Source: Berghia stephanieae (Eukaryota; Mollusca; Gastropoda; Nudibranchia; Aeolidiidae). From it: a stretch of 64,000 nt of DNA. Below the pieces are notes generated by a model. It saw nothing but the letters and a program-made list of their open reading frames with translations, was not told the origin of the DNA and made no database searches. Positions 33,231-64,000 of this stretch are shown piece after piece. The stretch spans positions 83,096,029 through 83,160,028 of the forward strand of contig CM067444.1 in NCBI GenBank assembly GCA_034508935.3, given 5' to 3'. The position numbers were made by a program, and so were the translations under genes. Every line of letters begins with the position of its first letter. Within the stretch, counting starts at the first letter, position 1.

Positions 33231-33542
33231 TTTTTGTTTGTTTTTTAAAGGGTTTTACGGCGCTCGCCACACACTTAGGTCATTTCAGCGCCATTAAAAA
33301 GGAAGAAAATTGGATAGTAAAAAAAAGTTATAGATTTACAAATAAAAGCAAACGAGAAAAATATGACAAAGGGGAAGGGATCAAAGAGGGAACATGTAGA
33401 TTCCAAGAGCATGTTATCAGTGTTCTAAGTTTGAGATCACTTTTAGTTTTTAAGGGTTTTACGGCACTTGCAACACATTGTTTTTTGTTTTTGAGGGTTT
33501 TACGGCGCTTTCAACACACTAAGGTCATATCAGCGCCAGTAA
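33231..33542 (-). repeat. R1 retroposon cluster, part 2: three truncated 3' ends
   Basis: Three starts of the R1 signature (GGGTTTTACGGCGCTC..., GGGTTTTACGGCACTTGC, GAGGGTTTTACGGCGCTTTC) follow within about 270 bp, each cut short before the next. Confidence 0.85.
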
Positions 33543-34062
33543 CTGGGTCGGATCTTTGACCTCCCATGGTGGGCAGGAGGTCACTTGCTGTGTCTTCTAT
33601 CCCCTTATATCTGTTTTCCAATATGCTTTCTGTCTTTGTCTTGGGATGAGATTACTTGGTTTTTTTCCTAGCCCTGGTCGGAGTCCTGGCTGGGAGGGAA
33701 ACAGTCAAATGCATAGTTGTTGTTTTGGGAGATGATATTTTTTTCCTTGTAAATCATCTCTCTGTTATGTATTAGTATATTTGTTATTTTTTAATGTATA
33801 ATGTAAGCATTTGATTGTGTTCCTCTTTGTTGGATTTTGTTCTTGTATCCGGATGAGACGTATAGGTGATCTCAAACTAAGTACATTGGTGATATGCTCT
33901 TGGAATCTACATCTGATCCCTATTTGTTCCCAGTTCCCCTATGTCTTACTTTCTCTTGGATGCTTCAATTGTAATTCTAGAACGTTTTACTATCCCATTT
34001 CTTCCTTTTTACTGGCGCTGATATAACCTAAATGTGTTGCAAGTGCCGTAAAACCCTTAATA
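33543..34062 (+). repeat. R1 retroposon cluster, part 3: full copy, opposite orientation
   Basis: Runs from CTGGGTCGGATCTTTGACC to GCCGTAAAACCCTTAATAAC with an A-rich tail. It abuts the inverted fragments on its left and forms a partial palindrome with them. Confidence 0.9.
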
Positions 34063-34074
34063 ACAATAATAACA

Positions 34075-34425
34075 TAAGCATTTGAGTGTGTTCCTCTTTG
34101 TTGGATTTTGTTCTTGTGTCCAGATGAGACATAGGTGATCTCAAACTAAGTACATTGGTGATATGCTCTTGGAATCTACATCTGATCCCTATTTGTTCCC
34201 AGTTCCTTGGGTGGGGATCCTGACCTCCCATAGCGGGCAGGGAGGTACATGCTGTGTCTTCTATCACCCTGTATCTGTTTTCCAATTGCTTTCTGTCTTT
34301 GTCTTGGAATGAGATTACTTGGTTTTGTCCTTGAATGAGAGGGAAACAGTCAAATGTATAGTTATATTTTTGGGAGATGATATTTTTTTCCTTGTAAATC
34401 ATCTCTCTGTTATGCATTGTATTAT
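34075..34425 (+). repeat. R1 retroposon cluster, part 4: joined partial copies
   Basis: Internal R1 sequence (GTGTTCCTCTTTGTTGG to TTGTTCCCAGTTCC, about 34,205) is joined directly to a new 5' end TGGGTGGGGATCCTGACC, which runs to AATCATCTCTCTGTTATGC. Confidence 0.85.
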
Positions 34426-34454
34426 GTTTAGTTTACATATTATATTATATGATT

Positions 34455-34715
34455 TGTAAAAATTTGAGTGTGTTCCCTTTAGTTGGGACTTGTGCTTGTG
34501 TCTGGAAGAGACTTTTAGGCGATCTCAAACTAAGTATTTTGATAGTGTGCTCCTGGAATCTACATCTGTTTCCTATTTTAAACCAATTCCCCTTTGTCTT
34601 ACCTTTTCTTGGTCCTTAAATTGTAATTCTAGAACTTTTTACTATCCCATTTTCTTCCTTTTACTGGCGCTGATACGACCTTAATGTGTTGCAAGCGCCG
34701 TAAAACCCTTAAAAA
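34455..34715 (+). repeat. R1 retroposon cluster, part 5
   Basis: 5'-truncated copy from AAATTTGAGTGTGTTCCC to GCAAGCGCCGTAAAACCC and an AAAAACAACAAAACAA tail. Confidence 0.85.
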
Positions 34716-34721
34716 CAACAA

Positions 34722-36548
34722 AACAAGCGCCAGTAAAAAGGAAGAAAATGAGATTGTACAAGTTCTAGAATTACAATTAAAGCATCCAAGAATAAGGCAG
34801 ACAAAGGGGAATAGGTTCAAATAGACCAAGCAGAGGTCCCCACTAAGAGGAACACACTCAAATGTTTACAAATCATATATTAAAAAAAAAAAAAAAAAAA
34901 AACTACATAACAGAAAGGAAACAAAACATCATCGCCCGAAACTATAACAATATATTACATTCGACTGTTATCCTCCCAGCCAAGGCCTCTGGTCAGAGTC
35001 AGGACAAAACTAAGTAATCTCATTTCAAGACAATTACAGAAAGCAATTGGAAAACATATTTTATAAGGGGATAGAAGACGCAGTATCTCCCTGCGTACTA
35101 TGGGAGGTAGGGAACCCCACCCAGAAGACAGAAAGCATGCTGGAAAACAGACATAGGGGGATAGAAGACACATGTATGTACCTCCCTGCCCACTATGGGA
35201 GGTCAGGAACCCCACCCAGTTGCAATACATTAAGGTCAAATCAGCGCCAGTAAAAAGGAAGCAAATGGGATAGTAACAAGTTCTAGAATTATAATTACAA
35301 TTAAAGCACCCAAGAAAAGGAAGAAAGGGGAATTGGTTCAAATAAGAAACAGGTGTAGATTCCTAGAGCACACTATCAAATTACTTAGGTCACTAAAAGT
35401 CTCATCCAGACACAAGCAGGGGTCCCTACTAAGAGGAATACACTCAAATGTTATACAAATCATATATAATATAAAGAAAACATAATACAGGGCATAACAG
35501 TAACAGAGAGATGATTTACAAGGAAAAAAATATCATCTCTCCAAAACTGACTATACATTTGACTGTTTCCCTCTCAGCCAGGACCAGGACAAAACCAAGT
35601 AATCTCATTCCAAGACAAAGACAGAAAGCAAGTTGGAAAACAGATATAGGGGGGTAGATGATTTTTGTGTTGTTTTTAAGGGCTTTACGGCGCTTGCAAC
35701 ACATTTAGGTTATATCAGCGCCAGTAAAAAGGAAGAAAATGGGATAGTAAAAAGTTCTAGAATTAAAATCAAAGCACCCAAGAGAAAGTAAGACAAAGGG
35801 GAACTGGGAACAAATAGGGATCAGATGTAGATTCCAAGAGCATACCACCAATGTACTTCGTTTGAGATCACCCATGTCTCATCCGGGTACAAGCACAAAA
35901 TCTAACAAAGAGGAATACACTCAAATGCTTACATTATACATAAAACAAAAATGACAAATGTAATAATACATAACGCAGAGAGATGATTTACAAGGAAAAA
36001 AATATCATCTCCCAAAACAATAACTATGCATTTGACTGTTTCCCTCCCAGTCAGGACTCCGGCCAGGGCCAGACAAAACCAAGTACGTAATCTCATTCCA
36101 AGACAAAGACAGAAAGCGTGTTGGTAAACAGATATAGGGGGATAGAAGACACAGTATGTACCTCCCTGCCCACTATGGGAGGCCAGGAACCCCACCCAGG
36201 GGGTGGAAGACGCAGTGCAGTAGGAACCCCACCCAGTGAGATCACTTTAAAGTCTATCCAGACACAAGCACAGGTACCTACCTACTAAGAGGAACACGCT
36301 CCAGTTTAAAAAATCATACATATGTAAAAGAAAAAAATAATACAGTACATAACTAACAGAGAGATGATTTACAAGGAAAAAAATGTCATCTCCCAAACTA
36401 CCTTCCCTCCCAGCCAGGGCCAGGACAAAACCATGTAATCTCATTCCAAGACAAAGACAGAAAGTTTGTTGGAAAACAGATATAGGGGGATAGAAAACAC
36501 ACAATAAGTGCCTCCCTACCCACTATGGGAGGTCAGGAACCCCACCCA
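34722..36548 (-). repeat. R1 retroposon cluster, part 6: tandem copies
   Basis: Four head-to-tail copies: 34,722-35,215 (with a short repeated end segment after 35,125), 35,216-35,655, 35,665-36,200 (the best-preserved full-length copy, starting TTTTTAAGGGCTTTACGGCG and ending GGAACCCCACCCAG) and 36,201-36,548. Junctions again join CCCCACCCAG to internal positions. No gene interrupts the cluster. Confidence 0.9.
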
Positions 36549-39500
36549 CAATGATGAATTTAAGGAAAAGGAATCAACGAGTCAAGTTTTCAATTGGTTA
36601 ATTTAATTTTTATTGATTATTATGATGTTAAGAAAAACGATTAATTCAACGAGTGTGGCCTTAATAACCACTACCATTGGTAGTACAAATTATGACGTAT
36701 CAGCATGAAATAATAGCATCACTGTACAATAATTAATAATTATAATGATGATAATAATGATAGAGGTGACCCAATTATGGCGACAGGATAGTGAATGCTA
36801 ACAAGAGTAAAACTTCCATAGGGGTATGAGCTCATTTCCACCAAAATAGTTAAACAAAATAATTAATAACTCCCCCCCCCCCCCCCCCCCCCCCCCCAAA
36901 ATTAAAATAACATTTTAGAAAAATAATATAAAAACATGAATTGAGATTCGTTTAATTGTAGGTATCTCAGTATCTATGACACTAGAGTATCCAAAAGAAC
37001 TATAAAATAATTCCACGTTTTATTTTGCGATTATACTTATAAATAATACATTGGACCAGGTGTTAGATTCATACTGTGGTTTCTGTTATATCAATTGTGA
37101 CAATGAACTTTTAAATCATAAGTACACGTATACACCACTGATGGATATCTCTGTCATCTTTATCGTATAGTATCAGGAGTGGAAGTGGGAAATCTTTTGC
37201 ATACCATTTGAATTTTAAAGTATTTAAATTTAACCATAAGTTCCGAACTTTGAAAAAAAAAAAAATTTAAAGAAAAGAAATAATAATAATATAATAACAA
37301 CAAGAAGAAAGTTTATTAACTCAGCCAACTCCTCACTGCAACTATTTTGAGGATTAAACTTCCCTCTAACTGCCGTTGTTTTTGTTTTCAAAGGTTGACT
37401 ACACTTGCCACCCTTTAAAAGCAATGAGCTATGTAAACAATTAACCCCCGGCTTCCCTCCTATCCCTGGACCTGAAATGAACTCAAGATCCCTTTTTGGA
37501 ATGACACATCTCATTAACATTGACTATTTCATCATTGCATCATAACAAGGATTGTTAGGGATTTTTTTATAACATTCATTTTTAACAAGGCATTCTGTTG
37601 GGTGAATGGATGGCTGCATGGATGAAAGGGTATATCAAGGGGGAAATATGGAAGGAGAGAAGAGAAGGAAAGATTGTTAAAAAAAAAAAATATTCATAAA
37701 GAAATAGCAAATAGAAAATCTTTTTGTTTTCGGCTTGGGCTGAAATATTTACATTAATCTTTACAGTTTCAAACTAGCGCACAAACAAACAAACAAACAA
37801 AAAATTCAACAATTGGTTTTCTCAGTTAAGTTTTCAATATACAAATTGCATGTAAAAGTTACCAATTTTTTATTTTTTTTTGTATTGATGTATTGCGATA
37901 CAAAGACATACAAGCTAAAATGAAGTAATAACATTTTTTATAAAATAATAACTGAAGCTCCTAATTAGCTAGGCAGACTGGATATTAAACTTTTCTTTTC
38001 AGATTCCTCCTATATTTATCAGGGATGCCCTTTACTAAAATAAAAAAGGCCTAATAAATTTTCTCGTAAAGACCATATATGAAAATATTTCATGCAAAGC
38101 TTCTTCTCTTCATCAAATAGTACAACCCTTAAATCATGGAAAAGGATACATTCATCTAGCTTCCCTTTAGCTGTTGCCTTTAAACAACCAATACCTTCCA
38201 TCTTTAATCTTTAAAAAAAACCCAAATAAACTGACCATTACGTACAAAGTCAGTCGAAAGATTTCAAAAAGCCGATTTTTCAGTTTTAGCTGGGAAAAAG
38301 GCATCCCTGATTTATATTTATAGCCACCTAAACTTTTTTAAATAGATTATTTTCTCAGAGTAAAATCAATTACGGGCTACTGCCATATCAAAAGGAGACA
38401 CATATTTGAAATTTTAGTCAGCTGCCCCCTGCCCTCTTCTTGGGTGCATCAATAGTAATACTATTTAGGTTCAATGCGATTCGTTGAAAGTACAAAATGG
38501 ATTTAATGTTGATATAGTTTATTTTAAAAATGGACCCATTTGATGACTCCATGGTGCATATAGGTAATTATATGCCATTGAGATGATTTAATAGTGCAAA
38601 AGAATTTGGAAACGACTGGACAGAAATAATGGGACAAAAATCACCCAATAGATAGATCAGACAAGACGAGTTGCACATGGATGCATAATCTACGGCAAGC
38701 GTCATTGAGACGTGTAATCTTATTTCATAACATGAGTAACTTGAATCTCATGATGGTCGTCTCCCAATTTGAATGATTATAGCTTTCCATTATCTCTGCA
38801 TCCCTTATTTAATTGTAATTTGTAAGTTTCATGGCACTTGTAGGTCATATCAGTGGCATGAAAAGGAAGATGACAGGGTAGAAAAAATATTTGAGATCTA
38901 GAGGTTATGTGTGCTAACAGTAACAAATAAATAGTTAGGAAATAGGAAAATATGGATAACACAAGTAGATCCAAGAGAAATAGTCTGCAATTTTTCAAAT
39001 CATTCCCCCAAAAAATAAAATGAGCACGTTTCCTTCTCTGTGAATCTGTAAAAGATCCCAGACCGTGTCTTTGCAAAACAATAAGTAGAATCTATCAGGG
39101 ACAGAAAGCCACAGAGACAAATATAAGAGAAAGAAAAAAACAAAGGAGCTGACCCCTATGGTATACAGGAGGAGGATGTTGCCTTTCAAATTTACCTCAT
39201 TAAAATTAAAAAAAAAAAAAATTTATTGTAAATCATTCAAAATTTCAATTTTGTCAATATTAAGTCATGAGGGAAAAAAATCAATAATAATAAATCACAA
39301 TGCATCGACTACAAAAATAAATGGGATTAAAATAAATTTCATGTATCAAAAGGTCAACAAAAACAAAAGATGTAATGTAGAGATAAACAAAAAGAAAATA
39401 TCAAAATGAGTGACTACCGTTTTTTTTTTTTTAAGGGACCAGAAGAAAGAAGCAATTCTTCGAGGAAAAAACAGACAAACTTAGAGTGCAAATAACAAAA

Positions 39501-41319
39501 TAAATTTCATCACACATCAACCTTCATAAACAAGTATTATCAGGTAACTGAGAATGTTAAGATAATAAAACAAAATAACCAAAAAAAAAAAATAAAAAAA
39601 TAAAAAATATATATATAAATCTAAATCACACATTAAAATTCAAAATCTCAAACAAATATCTTGTTGAATAGGGCAAGGAAAACAATAATCCTTGTGTAAT
39701 ATATATTATATATATATATTTTCAAAGAGCCGATTCATAATCAAAACAAAGGAATCGGATGCAAACCGACAATGAGTCAGCTATGTTGTCAAAATCTAGC
39801 TACACTTGATCTACAGTATGCGATCCGCCGCCTCAAACTGGTATTAATTTATGGTAGGACGAGCCACAAGTCAAAAACTGAGAGCGTCAAAACGAGAAAA
39901 TTAAGATTTTGGTTTTAGCCACTTTAAAAAACTATATTATCCATTTTGCTTCATAAAAGATCAACTTGAGCCAGTTTTCAAATTGTTAACTATAAAATCA
40001 ATTTTCAGCACTTAAGCCACCCTCGCAGATTACCAGTATGAGGCAACAGGTTGCACATAATTTCAAAGTTTAAATTTCTATTTTACAGCGGGTATTATTG
40101 TTAAGTTTTAAAGTCATTTTCCATTTTTTTAAAAAAGTTGATATGCCACGCAAATTGATGATCTATTATACAGTTGAAAGGCGGGAGAACAACAACATTA
40201 GTAGTAACAACACGCTGATAAATTATCAAAGTAAAAAGCGACTACAATTCTATTTCAATGACATTATTTTTTTTTAAACAAAAAAAAAAAAAAAAAAACC
40301 CAAACATATGTATATATTAAATTTTATCAAATTAGAAGTAAAGCTGAGGCAGGAAAAATCATTTCTATAAATATTTTTTTTAAATGAATAACTACGCAAC
40401 ATTAAAAAAAATATGAGCAATAATAACAATTTTTTACAAAAACAATAAAAGATATATCTAACATACATTTACATTTCGTGTGAGCAATTAATATAAACTC
40501 CCAATTGTATATAAAAACTAAGATAATGTAACAATGCATAGAATGCCATCAGATGCATCCTCCTGCAACCGGTGTTAACGATGTATGTTTAATTATCTAT
40601 ATCATCACAGACGCTCAGCTCAAGATCCATTGAATTCAGAGTGGTATCTGATGCAGTGGAAAGGCTTTAACCTTTAAACTAAGTCCCTGAGTTTCCCTAA
40701 GCAATCTGGCTGTTTGTCCTCAAATTTTCGACTATTGTGTAGTCCGAAAAAAAAAAAAAGAAAAAGAAATATTGTACAAGCTGTTGCATGTGTGCTCATG
40801 TTATCTGCCAGATATAAAATTCTATTTGATCATGGATCACAATGTTTTAATTTATAGGAGCCAATAAATATGATATTTATAGACACATTTTCCAACGACT
40901 ACTGGCAGTATAATTTACTAACCGAGAAAGACAGAAGAAAGATAAGAGAACCACTAAACCATATCTCCATTCCATATCATAGGGTGAAAAAAAAATAACA
41001 CCAAAAATTCTAAGAACCATGAATGATGCCCAGGAATTTACTTTGGAAGCTTAAAAGATCTTGCAACATTTTAATGCATAGAGTTCAAATTTACTGGAGA
41101 CTTCTAAATAGCTGGAAATTCCCAGCAATGACAAAGAAAGAATATAATATTTTCAAAAAATAAATCTTATTTCATGTAAAACTAAGGCCTTATCCCCTTT
41201 TTCAAAATTGCTTTGAACTGACATGGTGGAAGGAGAGAGAGTTGCAATGACTGATGTCTTTGTATGTCAACTTAAATCATTACACCTGATAAGGGAAACA
41301 AAGCATTCGTTTTTTTTCG

Positions 41320-41720
41320 TTTTTTTTAAAGATTTTTAACAACCCTGGGAACACTTTAAAGTCATTTCAGCGCCTGTAAAAAAAAAGATGATGAGGGAAA
41401 GGTTTAGGGGACCGGTTCAAATAGGAAACCATGAGCTATCTATCAATGTGCCTATTTTGACATAACTCCCATCCTGGCACAAACAAAGGCTCCCTTATAT
41501 GTTAAAGGATATTCAAAACTAAAAATGAAAAATAAAAAGTAACCTACAATAACAAAAACATGATTTACAAGGGAAAAAAACATCTCTTTAAAAAAAAAAA
41601 GCCATATGTTCAACTGCCTCCCTCTCAGCTAAGTATACCTGCCATAACCAGGAAAAGGCCGAGCAATGCCAATCCAGAACAAAGACGAGAGCAGCATGGA
41701 AAAAGTCAAAAGCAACTGGT
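41320..41720 (-). repeat. R1 retroposon, old copy
   Basis: Recognisable but diverged. It contains CACTTTAAAGTCATTTCAGC, ACATGATTTACAAGGGAAAA, TCAACTGCCTCCCTCTCAG and CAATCCAGAACAAAGACGAG, in family order. Confidence 0.6.
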
Positions 41721-44700
41721 TGATGTAGCCAGAATCCACGCTCTCAAATTACCAAGCATCAGACATTTTTTATTTTTAGAATGAGTAAAACCCACTAAAC
41801 AGAGCTTACCAGAGTCTCTTTCAATAAGGGAATTGAATGGTAAAATAAAACCAAAAACACTTCAGATTAAGATGGTGGTTTGTCGATTTTTAGAGTCATT
41901 TTCATTTGAGTGCCAGGAAAAGAAGACAACAGGCTTAGATAAAAGCGGAAACAAAAGTAGATGTTATAAAAAAATGTACCTCTGTACCTGGTCTGACAAA
42001 AATCATGACCCTTACTTGGATCTTTGCTGAAAATGAAAATATGTACTATTACTAACAATATCTAGTTCTTAACATATACAATACAAGATCTGATTCAAAC
42101 TTAATATAAATCATATACTGACATAAAACAAATAATCTGGAGATGATTTACAAGGATAAAAAATAACCTCTCAAATGCTTGATGACACTGGCCATACATC
42201 AATGACATGCTGTGATCCCCAACCCAGACATTTCTACCTTATTTTTGTTTGTTGCTTTAGGTCTCTTCCAACACAATTGAGGTTATATGAGAGACCGCTG
42301 AAACAAAAAAACAAGCAATCTAACAAAAATAGTACAAATGTCAATCAAAATCATAACCTAAAGATATCATAAGCTAAATTATAAATAACCAAGAACAAAC
42401 AGGCAGAGGATTTACAGGAAAAAAAATATCCCCTGTCAAAAATACAATCACAAACCAAAGAAGCAGGATAGGCTAGTAAAGAGAAGAAGAAACGACATCA
42501 CTATCGGATCGTACACCCATGCGAACATCATAGGTATATGATTCAAGGGTGATGCTCCCATCCAACCACCCGCACATTTCTACCTTATGTTGAGTACAAA
42601 AGTACTTAGTCTATATTGAGAGAAGCGACCCAGATAGAATTGCCCCAAAATGCCCTATCATCTCGTTTCATTTTCAGCAAAGAAGTTACAAAAATAAAAT
42701 CCAGGCAAAACCATTTTATCTCAGTACAGACAAATACTGAGTGTATAATGTTGCCTCTGCGTAAAAAGTCTGCAGTTAAATACTTAGGGGAGGGATCAGC
42801 GATGATGCATTATTCATTCTAGCAGCAGCTGTCAGGCTTTTGGCAGTATTATGTTGGAAATTTTTTTAAAGATCTAAACAAAAGCACCATATTCATAAAT
42901 ATATATTTGGTTAATATTGTAAAAAAAAAAAAATGAACAAACATGAAGTTACAGCACATAATAACCAAAGATTACTTTTAACAGTTTGTAAAAAAATCCT
43001 ACTAATTTTATTTCCTCCAAGATCTACATTTAATAAAGAACAATAGATTGTTCGACAGATAACATAACAATCGTAAGGAACAAAAGCAAAAGAACGTATA
43101 ACAATAAATTCGGACTGTATAACAACATTACAGTTCGTGTAAATTTTGTAAACCTTGCATATTATGTACAAAACAAATGAATTATTAGTTCTCATAATAA
43201 TTGAAATTATTATAATGAAATCACATTAGAAATTTTTCAAAAATAATATTTTGAAAAGATATAGTATATTTGACATAAAATCTAAGAAAAATGTTACATA
43301 CCTACATGATATGATCTGGTACTTTAAAAAGCAATTTACATTTCAAGCCGTTTTTCTCTTTTATTAAATTTATATGCAATGTGGCTATTTAAGAAAAAAA
43401 ATATACAAAATGTTTGACAAAAAGAGGGGAATATCTTGAGAATCAGAATTAGCGATTCAACATAAATAATAAATCATTTAGTATCAAAATAGAATCTAAT
43501 ATAACTCAATTTAATGCTTCAACTAACAGTCTTAAATTAAAATGAATCTTAAATGATTATCAGGTAATTAGTCAATGCCAAAATTCATTCTACAATTATA
43601 TATTTTTAAACAGTTATGTTATAAATCAATAAGAGAGGTGTCAGTCCGATAAAATTGTCGCATGCCAATTGCCATGCTTTCCTTGTTTCTCATTGCTAAT
43701 TAACATATTATGGGATCAGAGGGCTGCCATACAGCAGTCATACTCCACATGTTGCTAGACATTTGATATAATTCTTGAGTGATATGGCATATGACGAATG
43801 GCAAGTGATGCTCTCTGCCTGACACCTACCTTAAAATATATATATATATATATCTCTCTCTCTCTTTCACTCTCCTGTATTTGATATATAAGTGCATGAA
43901 ACATGTCCACACAAACACATTCATTATTATTTATTACTGTGATCAGATATGCTTTTATGCGTCATTTAGTATTAAATCAGGAAATTCTTTCCTTGAAAAT
44001 AAGATAGAAATATTTTTAAAAAATTGAAGTGAGCAACAATTTTTGTGGAAGGGTAAGAGTTCAAAACAAAGTTGAAAAGAAATGTAATACAAGCAGTTTT
44101 TTGCCCCACTGCTACGACAGTCGTACATCTTTTTTGCAGGAATGAAAGAAAAAAAAAACAAAAAAAACTTGCATATTTATCCTATTTAAGGATAATCAAA
44201 ACAAGAGATGGGGAAAAAAATTCAATGTTTTTCTACTTCAAGAATATTTCACATCAAATGAAGTTGAGATTTAATCAGGCAAAATATAAAGAGAACAGGG
44301 AAGAATTTATATAAGGACATCTCAGTCATATATACACCTTACATTATTTTAAAAAATCCAAAATAAAAAGCAACAGAAAGAAAAAAAATGGAAAAAATTG
44401 TGGTTTACGATAACATTAAAGTTTTTAATCTAACTTTTAGCAACAAGACAAAATTTATTTTAAAACAATATCTCCTATAAATCATTTAGTTGTTTACAGG
44501 TGTATCATCAATAAGACAACACCAGAGATGCGACTCGGTTTCGCAATGTAAGTGGTCTCCCTGAGAAAATGGTCAAAATGATGTTGAGTAAAATCAAACA
44601 TTGCCTTTAATGGGATATTCAAAGATACCACAAACCCCAGAAAATCGGCAAGTGTCACAAATTTTGAGAGTAATTGTGTATTTACAGTCACTGACAAATG

Positions 44701-45327
44701 TTAATACTACAATTAATATGTAGTAAATATCAGACTGACCCTCGAATTCAAATATAAATAATGTCATTGTGATTTCAACCCTTGAAACAACAAAATAGTC
44801 AATGGCCAGATGTGAGAATGAGTGAGGCACCAAATTTTACATCCACAATTCAAATTTTCCAGCCACGGGCAAAAATTCATTGCCAGATAGCTTTGGGAAA
44901 ATTTTACTCGAGCTGGAAATTTCAGATATAAGCCAAATGCCAAAGTGACATCCTTTGATGATATATATGGGTAAAAAAGAAAACTGAATCTTCTGTTCAA
45001 AGCCTAGAAGTTGTTTGTTACGAGCTCATATCCATTTTATTTATTTCTTTGTACACATTTCTGGCAAGCTCACTGTTCATATGTCAGCTCAAAAAAGGAT
45101 ATCTCACATCAGCAATGAAAAGTTCAATTTTCACACAATTCAATTTTTATCATGGCAACGCCACTATCTTAATTATGCCCGTTGTTTGTTTCTTTCTTTA
45201 TTTGTGATGACAATTGAAAATTTGTTAACCCTTTTGCTTTTCAGAAAATTAGAAAATAAAAAATAAAAATAATCTTGTAGCAAAATATAGGAGATTCAAA
45301 AAATTATAAATATTTGTGGTGAAAGCA

Positions 45328-45494
45328 CAGGGATATTCAAGAAAATGTGAACATTATAATTATATGAGCACCTATGCACATCATTACTATCAGGCACCAT
45401 TAAATCAAAATACATGTCAAACCTAAAATGTGCACAATTCAATTGAATGCCTTATAGTACACATAAAGTGTTCATATTTTATTGAATCACCCTG
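45328..45494. mobile_element. Small MITE with 28-bp imperfect inverted repeats
   Basis: The left end CAGGGATATTCAAGAAAATG and right end (reverse complement) CAGGGTGATTCAATAAAATA continue into TGAACA on both sides. 167 bp with no coding capacity. The CAGGG start suggests a Tc1/mariner or hAT-type MITE, but no clear target duplication was seen. Confidence 0.6.
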
Positions 45495-45944
45495 TATTCT
45501 TATGCCAAAAAAAATAAAGTGTTGAATATAAACAAGCACTTAGCTTAATAATCCGGAAGACGTTTACAACAAATCAGGTAACAGATATTAAGTCTGTTAC
45601 TGTATTACCCATTCGACAAGGAAATGACGAATCTACTTACTTCATGACAGACATCTAAAACCAACAAATATTTTTTTTAAAAACTTGTGTTTATCTCTGG
45701 ACAAGCCTGTCAATAGTCACATACTATTATAGCTGCAAATATAATATAAGCTTTTACTATTAAACTAAAAAAAAAAGTTGGAAAAAAAACAAATAAATTA
45801 GAAAATAATTTTCTATAAATAAGGAAAATTATTGAAGCTGTACGTTATCAACGATTTCTGTATATTGAATAGCATTTTGCTATGCTATCTATTGTCTCCC
45901 TATTTGCTCATAACTCCTTTATGCAACCTGACATGACAACAATG

Positions 45945-63843
<17,899 letters not shown>

Positions 63844-64000
63844 CTGTCAAAAAAAACCCCAAGAAATTAAAATTTCAAACATCGAAACAAATTTGAAGCA
63901 TCTACTTTTTGAGAACAAATGTTTGTACATCCCAAGTCACTGGCCACTGAAGATTCAGTTAAGTCCAAGTAGTTCTTAACAACTACCCGGCCCATGGAGC
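63844..64000 (-). other. RSK intron at the right edge
   Basis: Sequence 5' of exon A. The preceding exon, which should end in TATG in phase 1, is not in the window. Confidence 0.7.

Larger units (their letters stand above)
36549..45944. other. AT-rich region downstream of RSK without recognised genes
   Basis: About 9.4 kb with a C run (about 36,873-36,897), a short AT/CT tract (about 43,833-43,866), diverged R1 pieces (about 38,810-39,000, 41,320-41,720 and 42,120-42,330) and a small MITE (45,328-45,494). Open frames here are short and Lys/Phe-rich. Some of the right part could be RSK 3' UTR, but the polyadenylation site could not be decided. Confidence 0.5.

Noticed and set aside
37230-37520. 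Minus-strand frame of 96 residues
   Set aside because: Ends in a hydrophobic low-complexity run from AT-rich sequence, no splice signals or similarity recognised.

Overview
The window is nuclear DNA of an animal. It has spliced genes with GT/AG introns, AT-rich intergenic sequence and very many microsatellites. Dispersed retroposons and DNA transposons lie in almost every gap. Gene structure and repeat style fit a marine invertebrate, most likely a lophotrochozoan such as a gastropod mollusc; that placement is an inference from general character, not from a diagnostic sequence.

Three host genes are supported. (1) SNIP1, minus strand, about 13.66-17.41 kb: one large coding exon (RS/RH-rich region plus FHA domain) and a probable tiny first exon that ends on the start codon. 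(2) BLOC1S3, plus strand, 21.98-29.71 kb: six exons including a 20-base microexon, giving a 185-residue BLOC-1 subunit. (3) p90 ribosomal S6 kinase (RSK/RPS6KA), minus strand, from 45.95 kb past the right edge: sixteen coding exons carrying most of the N-terminal AGC kinase, the linker with its phosphorylation motifs, the whole C-terminal CaMK-type kinase and the ERK-docking tail. A probable small spliced gene (61 residues) lies inside the largest RSK intron on the same strand.

Layout. 1-5 kb: microsatellites and unassigned DNA. 5-13 kb: a dispersed retroposon family (called R1 here), two SINEs, an 893-bp PIF/Harbinger-like element and a 0.4-kb dispersed repeat (R2). 13.7-17.4 kb: SNIP1. 17.9-21.1 kb: a decayed LINE fragment, two arrays of 34-bp palindromic repeats and a tRNA-like SINE. 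22-29.7 kb: BLOC1S3, whose first intron holds long (TAC)n tracts and a second LINE fragment. 29.7-32.2 kb: SINEs and a decayed LINE RNase H region. 32.5-36.5 kb: a dense cluster of R1 copies in both orientations. 36.5-45.9 kb: AT-rich DNA with no recognised gene. 45.9-64 kb: RSK.

The RSK intron at 55,984-61,889 is the most unusual part. A TTAA-flanked MITE is split by a 5,029-bp element with 13-bp terminal inverted repeats and a 7-bp target duplication. That element in turn contains a 3,870-bp element with 17-bp inverted repeats and TTAA on both sides. The innermost element carries a promoter-like sequence and the three exons of the small gene. The host genes show no obvious functional link: SNIP1 acts in the nucleus, BLOC1S3 in lysosome-related organelle biogenesis and RSK in ERK signalling.
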